A DNA stretch of 16,409 bases from Acetothermia bacterium UBA7521 (GCA_002479455.1 DLNB01000006.1:1-16409); one strand, 5' to 3'. Positions 5,170 through 13,288 are shown, counted from the first letter of the stretch. The notes: generated by a model not told the origin, from the sequence alone. Numbers and translations: made by a program.

Positions 5170-7350
5170 ATAGGAAGGATCATCATCGTCTCCAACCGGC
5201 TCCCGGTGACGGCCAAGCAGGAGGACGATGGCGTTCACTTCGTTCCGAGCGTGGGCGGCCTGGCGACCGGATTGCGGTCGGTGCACGCCTCGGGAGAGGG
5301 CGCGTGGGTGGGGTGGCCGGGGATCGCATCTGAGGCGCTTCGGGGGAGAGAGGCGGCCGTCCGCCGGGACCTGGCGGGCCACAACTGCGTCCCGGTGTTC
5401 CTATCCGGGCGCGACGTGCGCGACTACTACGGCGGGTTCAGCAACCGCGCGATCTGGCCGCTCTTCCACTACTTCACGCAGCACGCGACATACGATCGTC
5501 TCCACTGGGACGCCTACCGCCGGGTCAACGAGGGGTTCGCCGCCGCGGTGGCCGAGGTGGCCGAGCCGGGGGACACGATCTGGGTGCAGGACTACCACCT
5601 CATGCTCGCCCCGGCGTTGATCCGCGCCCGGCTTCCTGAGGTCCGGATCGGGTTCTTTCTGCACATTCCGTTTCCCTCCTACGAGGTGTTCCGGCTGCTC
5701 CCGTGGCGGCAGGAGATTCTGGAGGGCCTTCTCGGCGCCGATCTCGTGGGGTTCCACACCTACGATTACGTCGGGCACTTTCTCGACGCAGTGCACGCGA
5801 TCCTCGGTCGGGGGCACGTGTCGGGGGACGTGGAGGGGGGCGAGCGGGCGGTGCGCGCGGAGGCGTTTCCGATGGGGATCGACTACGACGGGTTTCGGAG
5901 GGCGGCCGAGTCGCCGGCGGCCCAGCGCGAGGTGGGGCGGATCAGGGGACACGTCGGCAGCCGGAAGGTCATCCTCTCTGTGGATCGCCTCGACTACACG
6001 AAGGGCGTCCTGGAACGGCTGGAGGCGTTCGACCTCTTTCTCACGGACAACCCGTCGTGGCGGGAGCGGGTGACGCTGATCCTGCTCCTCGTCCCCTCCC
6101 GGACGCGGGTCGAGGAGTACCGGGACCTCAAGCGGCAGATCGACGAGCGGGTCGGGCGGATCAACGGGCGACACGGGTCGGTGGGCTGGATACCCATCTG
6201 GTACCTGTACCGGAGCGTGCCGTTCGAGCGGTTGGTCGGCCTGTACCGGGCGGCGGACGTGGCGTTGGTGACCCCGCTCCGCGACGGGATGAACCTCGTC
6301 GCCAAGGAGTACGTGGCGAGCCAGGTCGACGGGGACGGCGTGCTGGTCTTGAGCGAGTTCGCTGGGGCCGCGCAGGAGCTGGGCGAGGCGCTGCTCGTGA
6401 ACCCGAACGATGTGCCGGGGATGGCGGAGGCGATCCACGACGCGCTGGAGATGCCGACGCGCGAACGGGTGGAGCGGATGAAGCGAATGGACGAGCGGGT
6501 CGGTGGCCACACGGTGGAGGGGTGGGCGGCGGACTTTCTGGCCGAGCTCGCGGCGCGCGGCACGCCCGACCGTGCCCAGCCCCTGGCGCGGGAGGAGGTG
6601 GATCGCCTGGTCGCCCAGTACACGGCGGCGGAGAGCCGCCTGCTGCTGCTGGACTACGACGGGACCCTCGTGCCGTTTGCCCCGACCCCGGCGGCGGCGA
6701 AGCCGGATCGGGAGCTGCGGACGCTCCTCGTCCGGCTGGCGGAGGACGCCCGCAACGAGGTCGTCATCGTGAGCGGGCGCGATCGGGACACGCTCGCCGC
6801 GTGGCTCGGCGATCTCGACGTGGCGCTGGTTGCCGAGCACGGCGCGTGGATGCGCGAGCGGGGCGGCACGTGGCGCGCCACGTTGGCTCGGGACGAGGCG
6901 TGGAAGGAGCGGGTGCGGCCGATCCTCGACCGGTACGTCCGCCGGACGCCAGGGGCGATCGTGGAGGAGAAGGCGTTCGCGCTGGCGTGGCACTTCCGGC
7001 GGGCCGAGCCCTACGCCTCGCGGCTGCGCGTCCCGGAGCTGAGGAAGGAACTGCGGGATCTCGCATCGCACCTCGACCTCCATGTGCTGGAGGGGGATCA
7101 CGTGATCGAGGTCAAGGCGGGGGCGTTCCACAAGGGCCAGGCCGCGGCGCAGTGGCTGGAGAGGGGCTGGGGGTTCATCCTCGCTGCGGGGGACGATCGG
7201 ACCGACGAGGACCTGTTTGGCCCGATGCCCGCTGGGTCCTGGACGATCGCGGTGGGGGGAGGTCCGTCGCGGGCAGGGTACGGGCTGTCCGCGCCAGAGG
7301 ATCTGCGGACGCTGCTCGGGCGGCTCGCCGGAAGTCGGCGCGGCCGCTGA
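5170..7350 (+). CDS. otsAB: Fused trehalose-6-phosphate synthase / phosphatase (OtsA-OtsB)
   Basis: OtsA joins UDP-glucose (or another NDP-glucose) with glucose-6-phosphate; OtsB then removes the phosphate to give trehalose in the cytoplasm. Counting ATA as residue 1 gives 726 residues. OtsA (about 4-470) has VSNRLPV with Arg10, YYGGFSNRAIWPLFHYF (86-102), VQDYHL (Asp141), FLHIPFPSYE, GFHT, DRLDYTK (Arg273, Lys278) and RDGMNLVAKE (Asp372, Glu380). Each aligns with an E. coli OtsA active-site residue at a constant offset of about 11. OtsB (about 480-720) is a HAD phosphatase: LDYDGT (Asp495, Asp497), SGRD (535-538), HKG (Lys655) and GDDRTDEDLF (674-683). Both halves look active. The start is odd: only ATA follows the Shine-Dalgarno, and GTG at 5206 would delete Arg10. 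It converges on the ABC genes with a 4-bp gap and no terminator. Confidence 0.95.
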   Translation: MGRIIIVSNRLPVTAKQEDDGVHFVPSVGGLATGLRSVHASGEGAWVGWPGIASEALRGREAAVRRDLAGHNCVPVFLSGRDVRDYYGGFSNRAIWPLFHYFTQHATYDRLHWDAYRRVNEGFAAAVAEVAEPGDTIWVQDYHLMLAPALIRARLPEVRIGFFLHIPFPSYEVFRLLPWRQEILEGLLGADLVGFHTYDYVGHFLDAVHAILGRGHVSGDVEGGERAVRAEAFPMGIDYDGFRRAAESPAAQREVGRIRGHVGSRKVILSVDRLDYTKGVLERLEAFDLFLTDNPSWRERVTLILLLVPSRTRVEEYRDLKRQIDERVGRINGRHGSVGWIPIWYLYRSVPFERLVGLYRAADVALVTPLRDGMNLVAKEYVASQVDGDGVLVLSEFAGAAQELGEALLVNPNDVPGMAEAIHDALEMPTRERVERMKRMDERVGGHTVEGWAADFLAELAARGTPDRAQPLAREEVDRLVAQYTAAESRLLLLDYDGTLVPFAPTPAAAKPDRELRTLLVRLAEDARNEVVIVSGRDRDTLAAWLGDLDVALVAEHGAWMRERGGTWRATLARDEAWKERVRPILDRYVRRTPGAIVEEKAFALAWHFRRAEPYASRLRVPELRKELRDLASHLDLHVLEGDHVIEVKAGAFHKGQAAAQWLERGWGFILAAGDDRTDEDLFGPMPAGSWTIAVGGGPSRAGYGLSAPEDLRTLLGRLAGSRRGR

Positions 7351-7354
7351 TCGG

Positions 7355-9430
7355 CTACGGCGAGGGCTGGCTTCTTTCGTCGGCGGCGAACTGAAGCTGC
7401 CACAGGGCCCAGAACAAACCCCTCTTGGCGAGGAGCTCGGTCAGGGTTCCCTGTTCGGCCAGTTTCCCGTCGTGGATGACCAGAACCCGGTTCGCGTTGC
7501 GGATCGTGGACAGCCGGTGGGCAATCGCGATCGAGGTCCGTCCCGCCAGCACCCGCTCCAACGCCTGCTGAACCTGGGCCTCGGTCTGGGAGTCGATGTT
7601 CGCCGTCGCCTCGTCGAGGACGATGAACTTCGGATCGGCGGCCACCGCCCGGGCCAACGACAGGAGCTGCCGCTCTCCCACGGACAGGCGCACCCCGCGC
7701 TCCTTCACCTGCGTCTCGTACCCGTCGGGGAGGCGGACGAGGTGGTCGTGGACCCCGACCGCCCTCGCGGCCTCCTCGGCGGCATCGGAGGGGACGACCC
7801 CATCCCACATCCGGATGTTGTCCGCCACGTCGCCGGAGAACAGGAACACCTCCTGCGGGACGACGGCGAGCTTCCGTCGGTAGTCATGGAGGTCGAGCTG
7901 GGCAAGGTCTACCCCGTCCACGAGAACCACGCCCTTCTGCGGCCGGTAGAACCCGAGGGTCAGGCCGACGATGGTCGTCTTCCCGGATCCCGTGGGGCCG
8001 ACGATCGCCACCCGTTCGCCGGGCGCGACCTTGAACGACACGTCCTTGAGGATCCATTCCTCGTCGCTGTAAGCGAACCACACGTTCTGGAACTCGATCT
8101 CCCCCTGCAGGGCCTGGATCGCCTGCGCGCCGGTCGGTTCCGTCCGTTCGTCGAGGATCCCGAAGATCCGCTCCGCGGCGACCATCGCCGCCTGGAGGAT
8201 GTTGTACTGCTCGGACAGGTTAACCATCGGCTGGAACAGCATCCGGATGTAGCTCGTGAACGCGACGAGCGCCCCGAGGGTGAACACGCCGGACAGCACC
8301 CCGCGGCCGCCGTACCAGATGAGGAGGGCCAAGGCGACGTTCTGCATCACGGAGATCACCGGCCCGAACACGCCGTACACGGTGATCGAGCGCATCTGGG
8401 CGCGGAAGAACCGCAGGTTGATGTCGGCGAACGCGCCCATGCTGCGCCTCTCCTGGCGGAAGAGCTGGATGATCCCCATCCCGGACAGGGACTCGGCGAT
8501 GTACGCGTTGATCCGTGCCAGAACCCGCCTCGCCGCGCTGTACGCCTCGCGGGCGCGCTTCCGGAACCAGAACGCGAGGACGAGGATGAACGGCGTGAAC
8601 GCCAGAAGAAGCAGGGTTAGGCGGGGGTTGAGATGGAACATGATCCCCAGCACCCCGGCGATCATGAGCAGGTCCTGCAATAGCCGGACGAGGACCTGGG
8701 TGAACATCTCGTTGATCGCCGCCACGTCGTTCGTGGCCCGCGTGACGAGCCGCCCCACCGGCTGGCGGTCGAGGTAGCTCATCGGGAGGCGCAGGAGGTG
8801 ACCGAACACCGCCCGCCGCATATCGAACAGGATGCGCTGTCCCGCGTACTGGAGGGTGTACACCTGGCCGTAGGAGAGGAGGAACCGCAAGACGAGGAAC
8901 CCGATGTAGGCGAGGGAGAGGAAACCCAGTATCTGCACGGCTGAGAGGCGGAGCCGGAGGAGGTCGCTGCTCGGGATGCCCCGCACCGCCTCCTCGGGGG
9001 CGGCGTACCCCGCGGAGGTGAGCCGGAACGCCGCCGGGTACTGTGCGACGAGCTCGGCTTCCGCGCCGTCGGGAGGGACGACGAGGAACCGCCGGAGGAC
9101 CCGCCCCTCCTCTTCCAACGCCTGGCGCATCGGTTCGGGGAGGGTCAATTCCTGCACGAGGAACGTCCCGGGGTCGTAGGGGACCGCGCCCTCTACGGGC
9201 GGGGCGTCGGCCTGCACCTCGAGCCAGGGGAGGACGAGGACGGAGTCCACCGCCGTCTTCACGAGGTACGGCATGGCGAGCTCGATCACCGTGATCCCCC
9301 CGGCGAGGAGGAACGCCAGGACGAACAGGAGTCGGTACGGCCGCGCGAAGCGGACCATCCGCCTCAGGAGGCGGAAGTCGAGCGCCTTGCCGAGTTGCTC
9401 GTCCTCGTAGTCGTGGTGGTGTCCGTTCAT
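7355..9430 (-). CDS. ABC exporter half-transporter, canonical Walker B, variant signature
   Basis: This 691-residue protein has an N-terminal six-helix exporter domain (about 30-420) and a C-terminal ATPase. Walker A is GPTGSGKT (478-485), the Q-loop is Gln526, and Walker B is IVLDEA with Glu607. The switch His is 638 in IAHRLST. The signature is LSVGE (582-586) instead of LSGGQ. TM1 and TM2 are separated by about 90 mostly polar residues (about 67-158), an extracytoplasmic insertion absent from its partner. It starts inside the last four bases of the upstream partner gene (ATGA), so the two are translationally coupled and should form a heterodimer. The substrate (lipid, drug or peptide) cannot be read. 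The C-terminus runs four bases from the convergent trehalose gene. Confidence 0.93.
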   Translation of the reverse strand: MNGHHHDYEDEQLGKALDFRLLRRMVRFARPYRLLFVLAFLLAGGITVIELAMPYLVKTAVDSVLVLPWLEVQADAPPVEGAVPYDPGTFLVQELTLPEPMRQALEEEGRVLRRFLVVPPDGAEAELVAQYPAAFRLTSAGYAAPEEAVRGIPSSDLLRLRLSAVQILGFLSLAYIGFLVLRFLLSYGQVYTLQYAGQRILFDMRRAVFGHLLRLPMSYLDRQPVGRLVTRATNDVAAINEMFTQVLVRLLQDLLMIAGVLGIMFHLNPRLTLLLLAFTPFILVLAFWFRKRAREAYSAARRVLARINAYIAESLSGMGIIQLFRQERRSMGAFADINLRFFRAQMRSITVYGVFGPVISVMQNVALALLIWYGGRGVLSGVFTLGALVAFTSYIRMLFQPMVNLSEQYNILQAAMVAAERIFGILDERTEPTGAQAIQALQGEIEFQNVWFAYSDEEWILKDVSFKVAPGERVAIVGPTGSGKTTIVGLTLGFYRPQKGVVLVDGVDLAQLDLHDYRRKLAVVPQEVFLFSGDVADNIRMWDGVVPSDAAEEAARAVGVHDHLVRLPDGYETQVKERGVRLSVGERQLLSLARAVAADPKFIVLDEATANIDSQTEAQVQQALERVLAGRTSIAIAHRLSTIRNANRVLVIHDGKLAEQGTLTELLAKRGLFWALWQLQFAADERSQPSP

Positions 9431-11142
9431 CGCACGAGGGCCTGTTGGAGTTCGTTCAACCGCGCGTAGAAGCCGCCCCGGCGCACGAGGTGGCTGTGGT
9501 CGCCCTGCTCCACAATCCGTCCTCCGTCGAGGACGATGATGTGATCGGCTTCGCGAACCGCGGTGATCCGGTGGGCGACGACAATCGCCGTCCGTCGGGT
9601 GAGCACGCCGCGCAGGTGCCCGAGGATTGCCTCCTCTACCTGGGCGTCCACCGACGACAAGACGTCATCGAGGATGAGAACCGGTGTGTCCAGGAGGAGG
9701 GCCCGGGCGATCCCCACCCGTTGCCGCTGGCCGCCGGACAGGGTTACGCCGCGCTCCCCCACGACGGTGCCCAGCCCGTCGGGGAACGACGCGATCTCCT
9801 CGGCCAGCCCGGCCAACCGCGCCGCCTCCCGCACCTCGTCCTCTCCTGCGTCCGGCCGGCCGTAGGCGATGTTCTCCCGTAACGTCGCTGAGAAGAGGAA
9901 CACGTCTTGCGGAACCATCCCGATCTGGTCGCGCAACGAGTGAAGGCCGAGTTTCCGGATGTCGACGCCGCCGAGGAGCACCGTCCCCGGCGGGGGATCG
10001 TAGAGGCGGGGCAGGAGGCGGACGAGGGTGGATTTGCCGGACCCGGTCAGGCCGACGACCCCCAGGGTCATCCCCTCCTCCACGACCAGGTTCACGTCCT
10101 GTAGTGCGGGGCGATCTGTCCCCGGGTAGGCGAACGTGAGGTTCCGGAACTCGATCCGCCGCGACGAAGGCAGAGGGAGGGGGTCGGCGGGGCTCGTGAT
10201 GTCCGGCATCTCGGCGAAGATCTTGTCCAACCGCTTCATCGACGCCGCGCCCTGCTGGAGCGTGTTCACGATCCAGCCGATGGCCATCATCGGCCACACC
10301 ATCATCCCCAGGTAGCTCGTGAACGCCACCAGGCCGCCGAGGCTGAGCGTGCCGCCGAGCACGCCCCGTCCCCCGAACCAGACGATGATCGCCGTGCCCA
10401 GGCCGGCCAACAGGCCGACCATCGGCTCGAACACGCCCCACGCCCGGGTGAGGGACAGGTTCGCTTCGACGTTCTCGCGGTTGGTGGCGGCGAACGCGCC
10501 CTCGATGCCCTCCTCGCGGGCGAACCCGCGTAGGAGACGAATCCCCGACAGGGCTTCCCGCACCCGCTCCGTGAGGGAGGAGAACGCGGCCTGGGCCCGC
10601 TCGAACCGGCGGTGGATGAGCCGCCCGAACCCCATCACCGCCACGGTGATGAACGGCAGCGGGATGAACGCGTACAGGGTCAGCATCGGCGAGATCCCGA
10701 TCATCGCCGCGAGCGAGAATGAGATCATGATGATCGCGTCCGAGGCCATCAGCACGCCCATGCTGCACGAGCGGCGCACGGCCTCGAGGTCGTTCGTGGC
10801 GTGGGCCATGAGGTCGCCGGTGGAGTGCTCGACGTAGTAGGCGGGGGAGAGCTTGAGGAGGTGGGCGTAGAGGCGGTTGCGCATATCCCGCTCGATCATG
10901 CGGCCGGCGCCGAACAGGAGGATCCGCCACACGAACCGGAACCCGAACACGACCACGGCGATGCCTGTCAGGTACAGGGCGTAGCGGACGAGACCGGCTC
11001 CCGTTCCGGCGACGAGGTCGTCCACTGCGCTGCGCACGATGAGCGGGGAGATGAGCTGGAATGCATCCACTACGAACAAAGCGAGGACGCCTGCGAGCAG
11101 GCGCCACCGATACCGCCACAGCTCCCGGAAGATGCCGCGCAT
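9427..11142 (-). CDS. ABC exporter half-transporter, degenerate Walker B, canonical signature
   Basis: This 571-residue protein has six predicted helices (about 12-310) and an ATPase domain. Walker A is GLTGSGKS (364-371), the Q-loop is Gln412, the signature is LSGGQ (468-472) and the switch His is 524. The residue after Walker B is Asp493 (LILDDVLSSVD) where catalytic Glu is expected. With its partner's LSVGE signature, this yields one weak and one complete ATP site, the known plan of heterodimeric exporters such as TM287/TM288 and BmrCD. It is first in the minus-strand operon. The ATG at 11142 has no Shine-Dalgarno; a TATAAT lies 11 bases upstream, so the leader would be only a few bases. 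Confidence 0.93.
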   Translation of the reverse strand: MRGIFRELWRYRWRLLAGVLALFVVDAFQLISPLIVRSAVDDLVAGTGAGLVRYALYLTGIAVVVFGFRFVWRILLFGAGRMIERDMRNRLYAHLLKLSPAYYVEHSTGDLMAHATNDLEAVRRSCSMGVLMASDAIIMISFSLAAMIGISPMLTLYAFIPLPFITVAVMGFGRLIHRRFERAQAAFSSLTERVREALSGIRLLRGFAREEGIEGAFAATNRENVEANLSLTRAWGVFEPMVGLLAGLGTAIIVWFGGRGVLGGTLSLGGLVAFTSYLGMMVWPMMAIGWIVNTLQQGAASMKRLDKIFAEMPDITSPADPLPLPSSRRIEFRNLTFAYPGTDRPALQDVNLVVEEGMTLGVVGLTGSGKSTLVRLLPRLYDPPPGTVLLGGVDIRKLGLHSLRDQIGMVPQDVFLFSATLRENIAYGRPDAGEDEVREAARLAGLAEEIASFPDGLGTVVGERGVTLSGGQRQRVGIARALLLDTPVLILDDVLSSVDAQVEEAILGHLRGVLTRRTAIVVAHRITAVREADHIIVLDGGRIVEQGDHSHLVRRGGFYARLNELQQALVR

Positions 11143-11153
11143 GAAGACCGGGG

Positions 11154-11159
11154 ATTATA
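11154..11159 (-). promoter_or_regulatory. Consensus -10 (TATAAT) of the ABC exporter operon
   Basis: The minus strand reads CCCGTATAATCCCCGG. The hexamer is perfect and ends 11 bases before the ATG. At 17-18 bp upstream only a weak -35-like TTTCCA is seen. The implied leader is about 4-5 bases, with no room for a Shine-Dalgarno. Confidence 0.6.
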
Positions 11160-11194
11160 CGGGATGAGCGACCCATTGGAAACGTGAACGCGCT

Positions 11195-11211
11195 CTGAGC
11201 TTGTCGCTCAG
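11195..11211. promoter_or_regulatory. Inverted repeat over the -35 region, candidate operator
   Basis: CTGAGC (11195-11200) and GCTCAG (11206-11211) flank TTGTC. The repeat covers the -35 hexamer of the plus-strand DUF3467 promoter and lies about 35 bp upstream of the divergent TATAAT. The small size makes chance possible. Confidence 0.3.
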
Positions 11212-11229
11212 CTCGGGTCCAGCTAGGAT
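11201..11229 (+). promoter_or_regulatory. Candidate promoter of the DUF3467-type gene
   Basis: TTGTCG (11201-11206), a spacer of exactly 17 bp, then TAGGAT (11224-11229). Transcription would start near 11236, just before the GGAGG (11237-11241) that serves ATG 11246. Confidence 0.5.
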
Positions 11230-11245
11230 GCCTAGCGGAGGTGCC

Positions 11246-11527
11246 ATGGTCACAGAACGCGAAATGCAGGTTGGAGCAGAGATGGAGACCCGGAAAGGTG
11301 TCTACGCGAACCTCGCCGTGATCTCCCATCAGCCGGACGAGTTCTTCATCGACTTTCTCCTCGTGGATCCCCAGGCCCAAACCCCGGAGCGGGGCCAAGC
11401 CCTCCTCGTGTCGCGGGTCATCCTGTCCCCCCGACACATGAAGCGCCTGTACGAGGCGATCGGGGAGAACATCGAGAAGTACGAGAAGAACCTCGGGAAG
11501 ATCGTCATTCCCCCCAAACTCGGCTGA
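11246..11527 (+). CDS. DUF3467-family small protein
   Basis: This 93-residue protein has no membrane segment or signal. The pattern VYANLAVISHQPDEFFIDFL, then a short loop, VSRVILSPRHMKRLYEAIGENI and a charged YEKNLGKI tail, is that of DUF3467 proteins. These are small bacterial proteins of unknown role, predicted to have a beta-sheet followed by a helix. ATG 11246 is chosen because GGAGG stands four bases upstream. An in-frame ATG at 11228 would sit inside the -10 element. It is a single-gene unit with its own promoter and a strong hairpin after it. The function is not known. Confidence 0.8.
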   Translation: MVTEREMQVGAEMETRKGVYANLAVISHQPDEFFIDFLLVDPQAQTPERGQALLVSRVILSPRHMKRLYEAIGENIEKYEKNLGKIVIPPKLG

Positions 11528-11547
11528 GCCGATCAGCCTGTTCGGAA

Positions 11548-11576
11548 CGAGCCGTCTCCAACGTGGAGGCGGCTCG
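11548..11576 (+). terminator. Strong hairpin after the DUF3467-type gene
   Basis: A 12-bp stem, CGAGCCGTCTCC (11548-11559) with GGAGGCGGCTCG (11565-11576), contains a single T-G pair and the loop AACGT. The T-tract is missing, so termination may be weak or factor-assisted. Confidence 0.6.
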
Positions 11577-11633
11577 CTCCTTGCGAGGGGGGCGGTTCGC
11601 CGGTACCCTCTTTTTCACCTCATACACCTCGGG

Positions 11634-11650
11634 GTTTGTTCACGGCAAAC
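11634..11650. promoter_or_regulatory. Short inverted repeat upstream of the uptake operon
   Basis: GTTTG (11634-11638) and CAAAC (11646-11650) are separated by seven bases, 47 bp before the ATG of the binding-protein gene. It could be an operator or part of the leader. I see no convincing -35/-10 pair in 11577-11684. Confidence 0.2.
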
Positions 11651-11696
11651 GCGATTGCACCCTCATCCAGCAATCCGGCAGTAAAGGAGGGAGAAC

Positions 11697-13229
11697 ATGA
11701 ATCACAGGAAGGTGCAGTTCCTCGTATTGGTATTGGTGGCTGCGCTGTCGGTCCTGGGCCTGGCCCAGGAGGCGAAGACGTTGGTCGTGGGGATTGAGGC
11801 CGATGCCCTCACCCTCGATCCGGGCAACTTCCGGCATCGGGAGACGGAGACGATTCTCCGCAACATGTTCGACGGTCTGGTGACGCGGACGCCGGACGGG
11901 CGGATCGTGCCCGAGCTTGCTGCGTCCTGGGAACGACTCTCAGACACAGAGTGGGTCTTCTATCTGCGCGATGGGGTGACCTGGCACGATGGGGCCTCGT
12001 TCACCGCGGACGACGTGGTGTTCACGGTCGAGCGGACGGTGAAGGAGGGGCGAATCTCCGGGATGACTTCCCCTCGTAAAGGGCTCCTGGACCCCGTGAT
12101 CGACGCCGTGGCCATGGGCCCGCTCGCGGTCAAGCTGATCACCTCCGTTCCGTTTGCGGCCCTGCCCTCGTTTCTCCCCCACACCCTCATCGTTCCCCAG
12201 CACTACATCGAGGCGGTCGGCGACGAGCGATTCGCGGCAAGCCCGATCGGTACTGGGCCGTTCCGATTCGTGCGTTGGGACAAGGGCCAGCAAGTGGTAA
12301 TGGAGCGCTTTGCCGCCTATTACGGCGGGTCCACGGACATTCCCCCCGTGGGACCGGCGTTGGTGGATCGGGTCATTTTCCGCGTGCTCCCCGAGACCTC
12401 GACCCGGATCGCGGCATTGCGCGCAGGGGATATCCACATCGCCACGCGGATCCCGGTGGATCTGATCCCGGAGATCGAGGCCGATGTGAACCTCACCGTG
12501 ATGAGCGTCCGGGGTACGCGCAGCGCCTTTCTGGAGATGAACGTCAACCAACCTCCGTTCGACGACGTGCGCGTGCGGCGGGCGATCAGCTACGCGATCG
12601 ACGTGGACTTGATCATCGAGTTCATCCTCAACGGGTTGGCCACCCCCATCCCGACCATCATGTCGCCCGACTCCCCGTTCTACGCGCCGCTGACGCCGTA
12701 CGGGTATGACCCGCAAAAGGCGAAGGCTCTCCTCTCTGCTGCCGGGTACGGCGCCGGGTTCACCGTAACGATCGATACGCAGCCCCACTTCAGGGATGTG
12801 GCGCTCGTCATCGCGGAAATGCTGCGTGACGTGGGGATCGATGCCAAGGTTCAGGAGTGGGACTGGGGAATCCTCCAAGGGGAGCTCCTCGCGGGGAGGC
12901 GGATGATGCACCTCGGGGATTGGGGCAACTCGACCCTCGAGCCGAATGACATCATGATCCCCAAGCTCGTGACCCGAGAACGCGGGAACTTCAGCGGGTA
13001 CTCGAGTCGCGTGCTGGAAGGTCTGATCGACCTCGCCGAGCGGGTGACCGTGGATCCGGAGGTGCGTCGGGTGGCGTACCAGATCGCCCAACAGGTGATC
13101 TACGACGACGCTCCGATGGCGTTCCTGTGGGTGGCCCAGGAGAGTTACGGCGTGAGCCGCAAGGTTGTGGGCTGGGAGCCGAGCCCGGACAGCCGGATCA
13201 ACCTTCACGACGTGGATCTAGCGAACTAG
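11697..13229 (+). CDS. Periplasmic solute-binding protein, family 5 (peptide/nickel/opine type)
   Basis: The 510-residue protein captures a solute outside the membrane for the two permeases that follow. A signal peptide (1 to about 23) has a basic start MNHRK and a Leu/Val core ending LGLAQ, without a lipobox Cys, so it should be released rather than lipid-anchored. Family 5 marks include DGLVTRTPDGRIVPELAASW, WHDGASFTADDVVFTVER, IGTGPFRFVRWDKGQ, VRRAISYAIDVDLI and PYGYDPQKAKALLSAAGYG. Length is normal. The substrate cannot be predicted; family members bind oligopeptides, opines, sugars or metal chelates. AGGAGG at 11685-11690 sits six bases before ATG. The gene is followed by a hairpin and then the permeases. 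Confidence 0.94.
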   Translation: MNHRKVQFLVLVLVAALSVLGLAQEAKTLVVGIEADALTLDPGNFRHRETETILRNMFDGLVTRTPDGRIVPELAASWERLSDTEWVFYLRDGVTWHDGASFTADDVVFTVERTVKEGRISGMTSPRKGLLDPVIDAVAMGPLAVKLITSVPFAALPSFLPHTLIVPQHYIEAVGDERFAASPIGTGPFRFVRWDKGQQVVMERFAAYYGGSTDIPPVGPALVDRVIFRVLPETSTRIAALRAGDIHIATRIPVDLIPEIEADVNLTVMSVRGTRSAFLEMNVNQPPFDDVRVRRAISYAIDVDLIIEFILNGLATPIPTIMSPDSPFYAPLTPYGYDPQKAKALLSAAGYGAGFTVTIDTQPHFRDVALVIAEMLRDVGIDAKVQEWDWGILQGELLAGRRMMHLGDWGNSTLEPNDIMIPKLVTRERGNFSGYSSRVLEGLIDLAERVTVDPEVRRVAYQIAQQVIYDDAPMAFLWVAQESYGVSRKVVGWEPSPDSRINLHDVDLAN

Positions 13230-13237
13230 GCAGGCCT

Positions 13238-13265
13238 GGAGAGGGGCCCGCGTGGGCCCCTCTCC
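13238..13265 (+). terminator. Strong intercistronic hairpin between binding protein and permease
   Basis: A perfect 12-bp stem, GGAGAGGGGCCC (13238-13249) with GGGCCCCTCTCC (13254-13265), encloses the loop GCGT. It begins eight bases after the binding-protein stop. No T-tract follows. In uptake operons such hairpins shield the 3' end of the binding-protein mRNA or partly block read-through, which gives more binding protein than permease. Confidence 0.7.
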
Positions 13266-13288
13266 CGTCTCCCGGCTCGTCCCTCCTC

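Noticed and set aside
4573..5382. A 269-codon minus-strand open frame between the IS630 remnant and the trehalose gene
   Set aside because: It is Arg/Pro-rich with no recognised motif, has no ribosome site and overlaps the trehalose gene's promoter, leader and N-terminus. It is better seen as non-coding.
5401..7131. A 576-codon open frame on the minus strand opposite the trehalose gene
   Set aside because: It is antisense to strongly conserved OtsA/OtsB motifs. Its residues are the Pro/Arg/His-rich mix expected from a GC-rich reverse frame, and no domain is recognisable.
5703..7394. A 563-codon plus-strand open frame inside the trehalose gene
   Set aside because: It is an out-of-phase Gly/Arg/Ala-rich frame produced by high GC. 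The true frame has full active sites of both enzymes.
9665..11437. A 590-codon open frame on the minus strand overlapping the ABC exporter gene in another phase
   Set aside because: It is a shadow of the exporter gene, rich in Arg/Pro/Gly with no motifs. The exporter frame carries all Walker motifs.
11591..11615. GGCG-GTT-CGCC hairpin followed by TTTTT upstream of the binding-protein gene
   Set aside because: The stem is 4 bp and the T-run is nine bases away, so it does not fit an intrinsic terminator.
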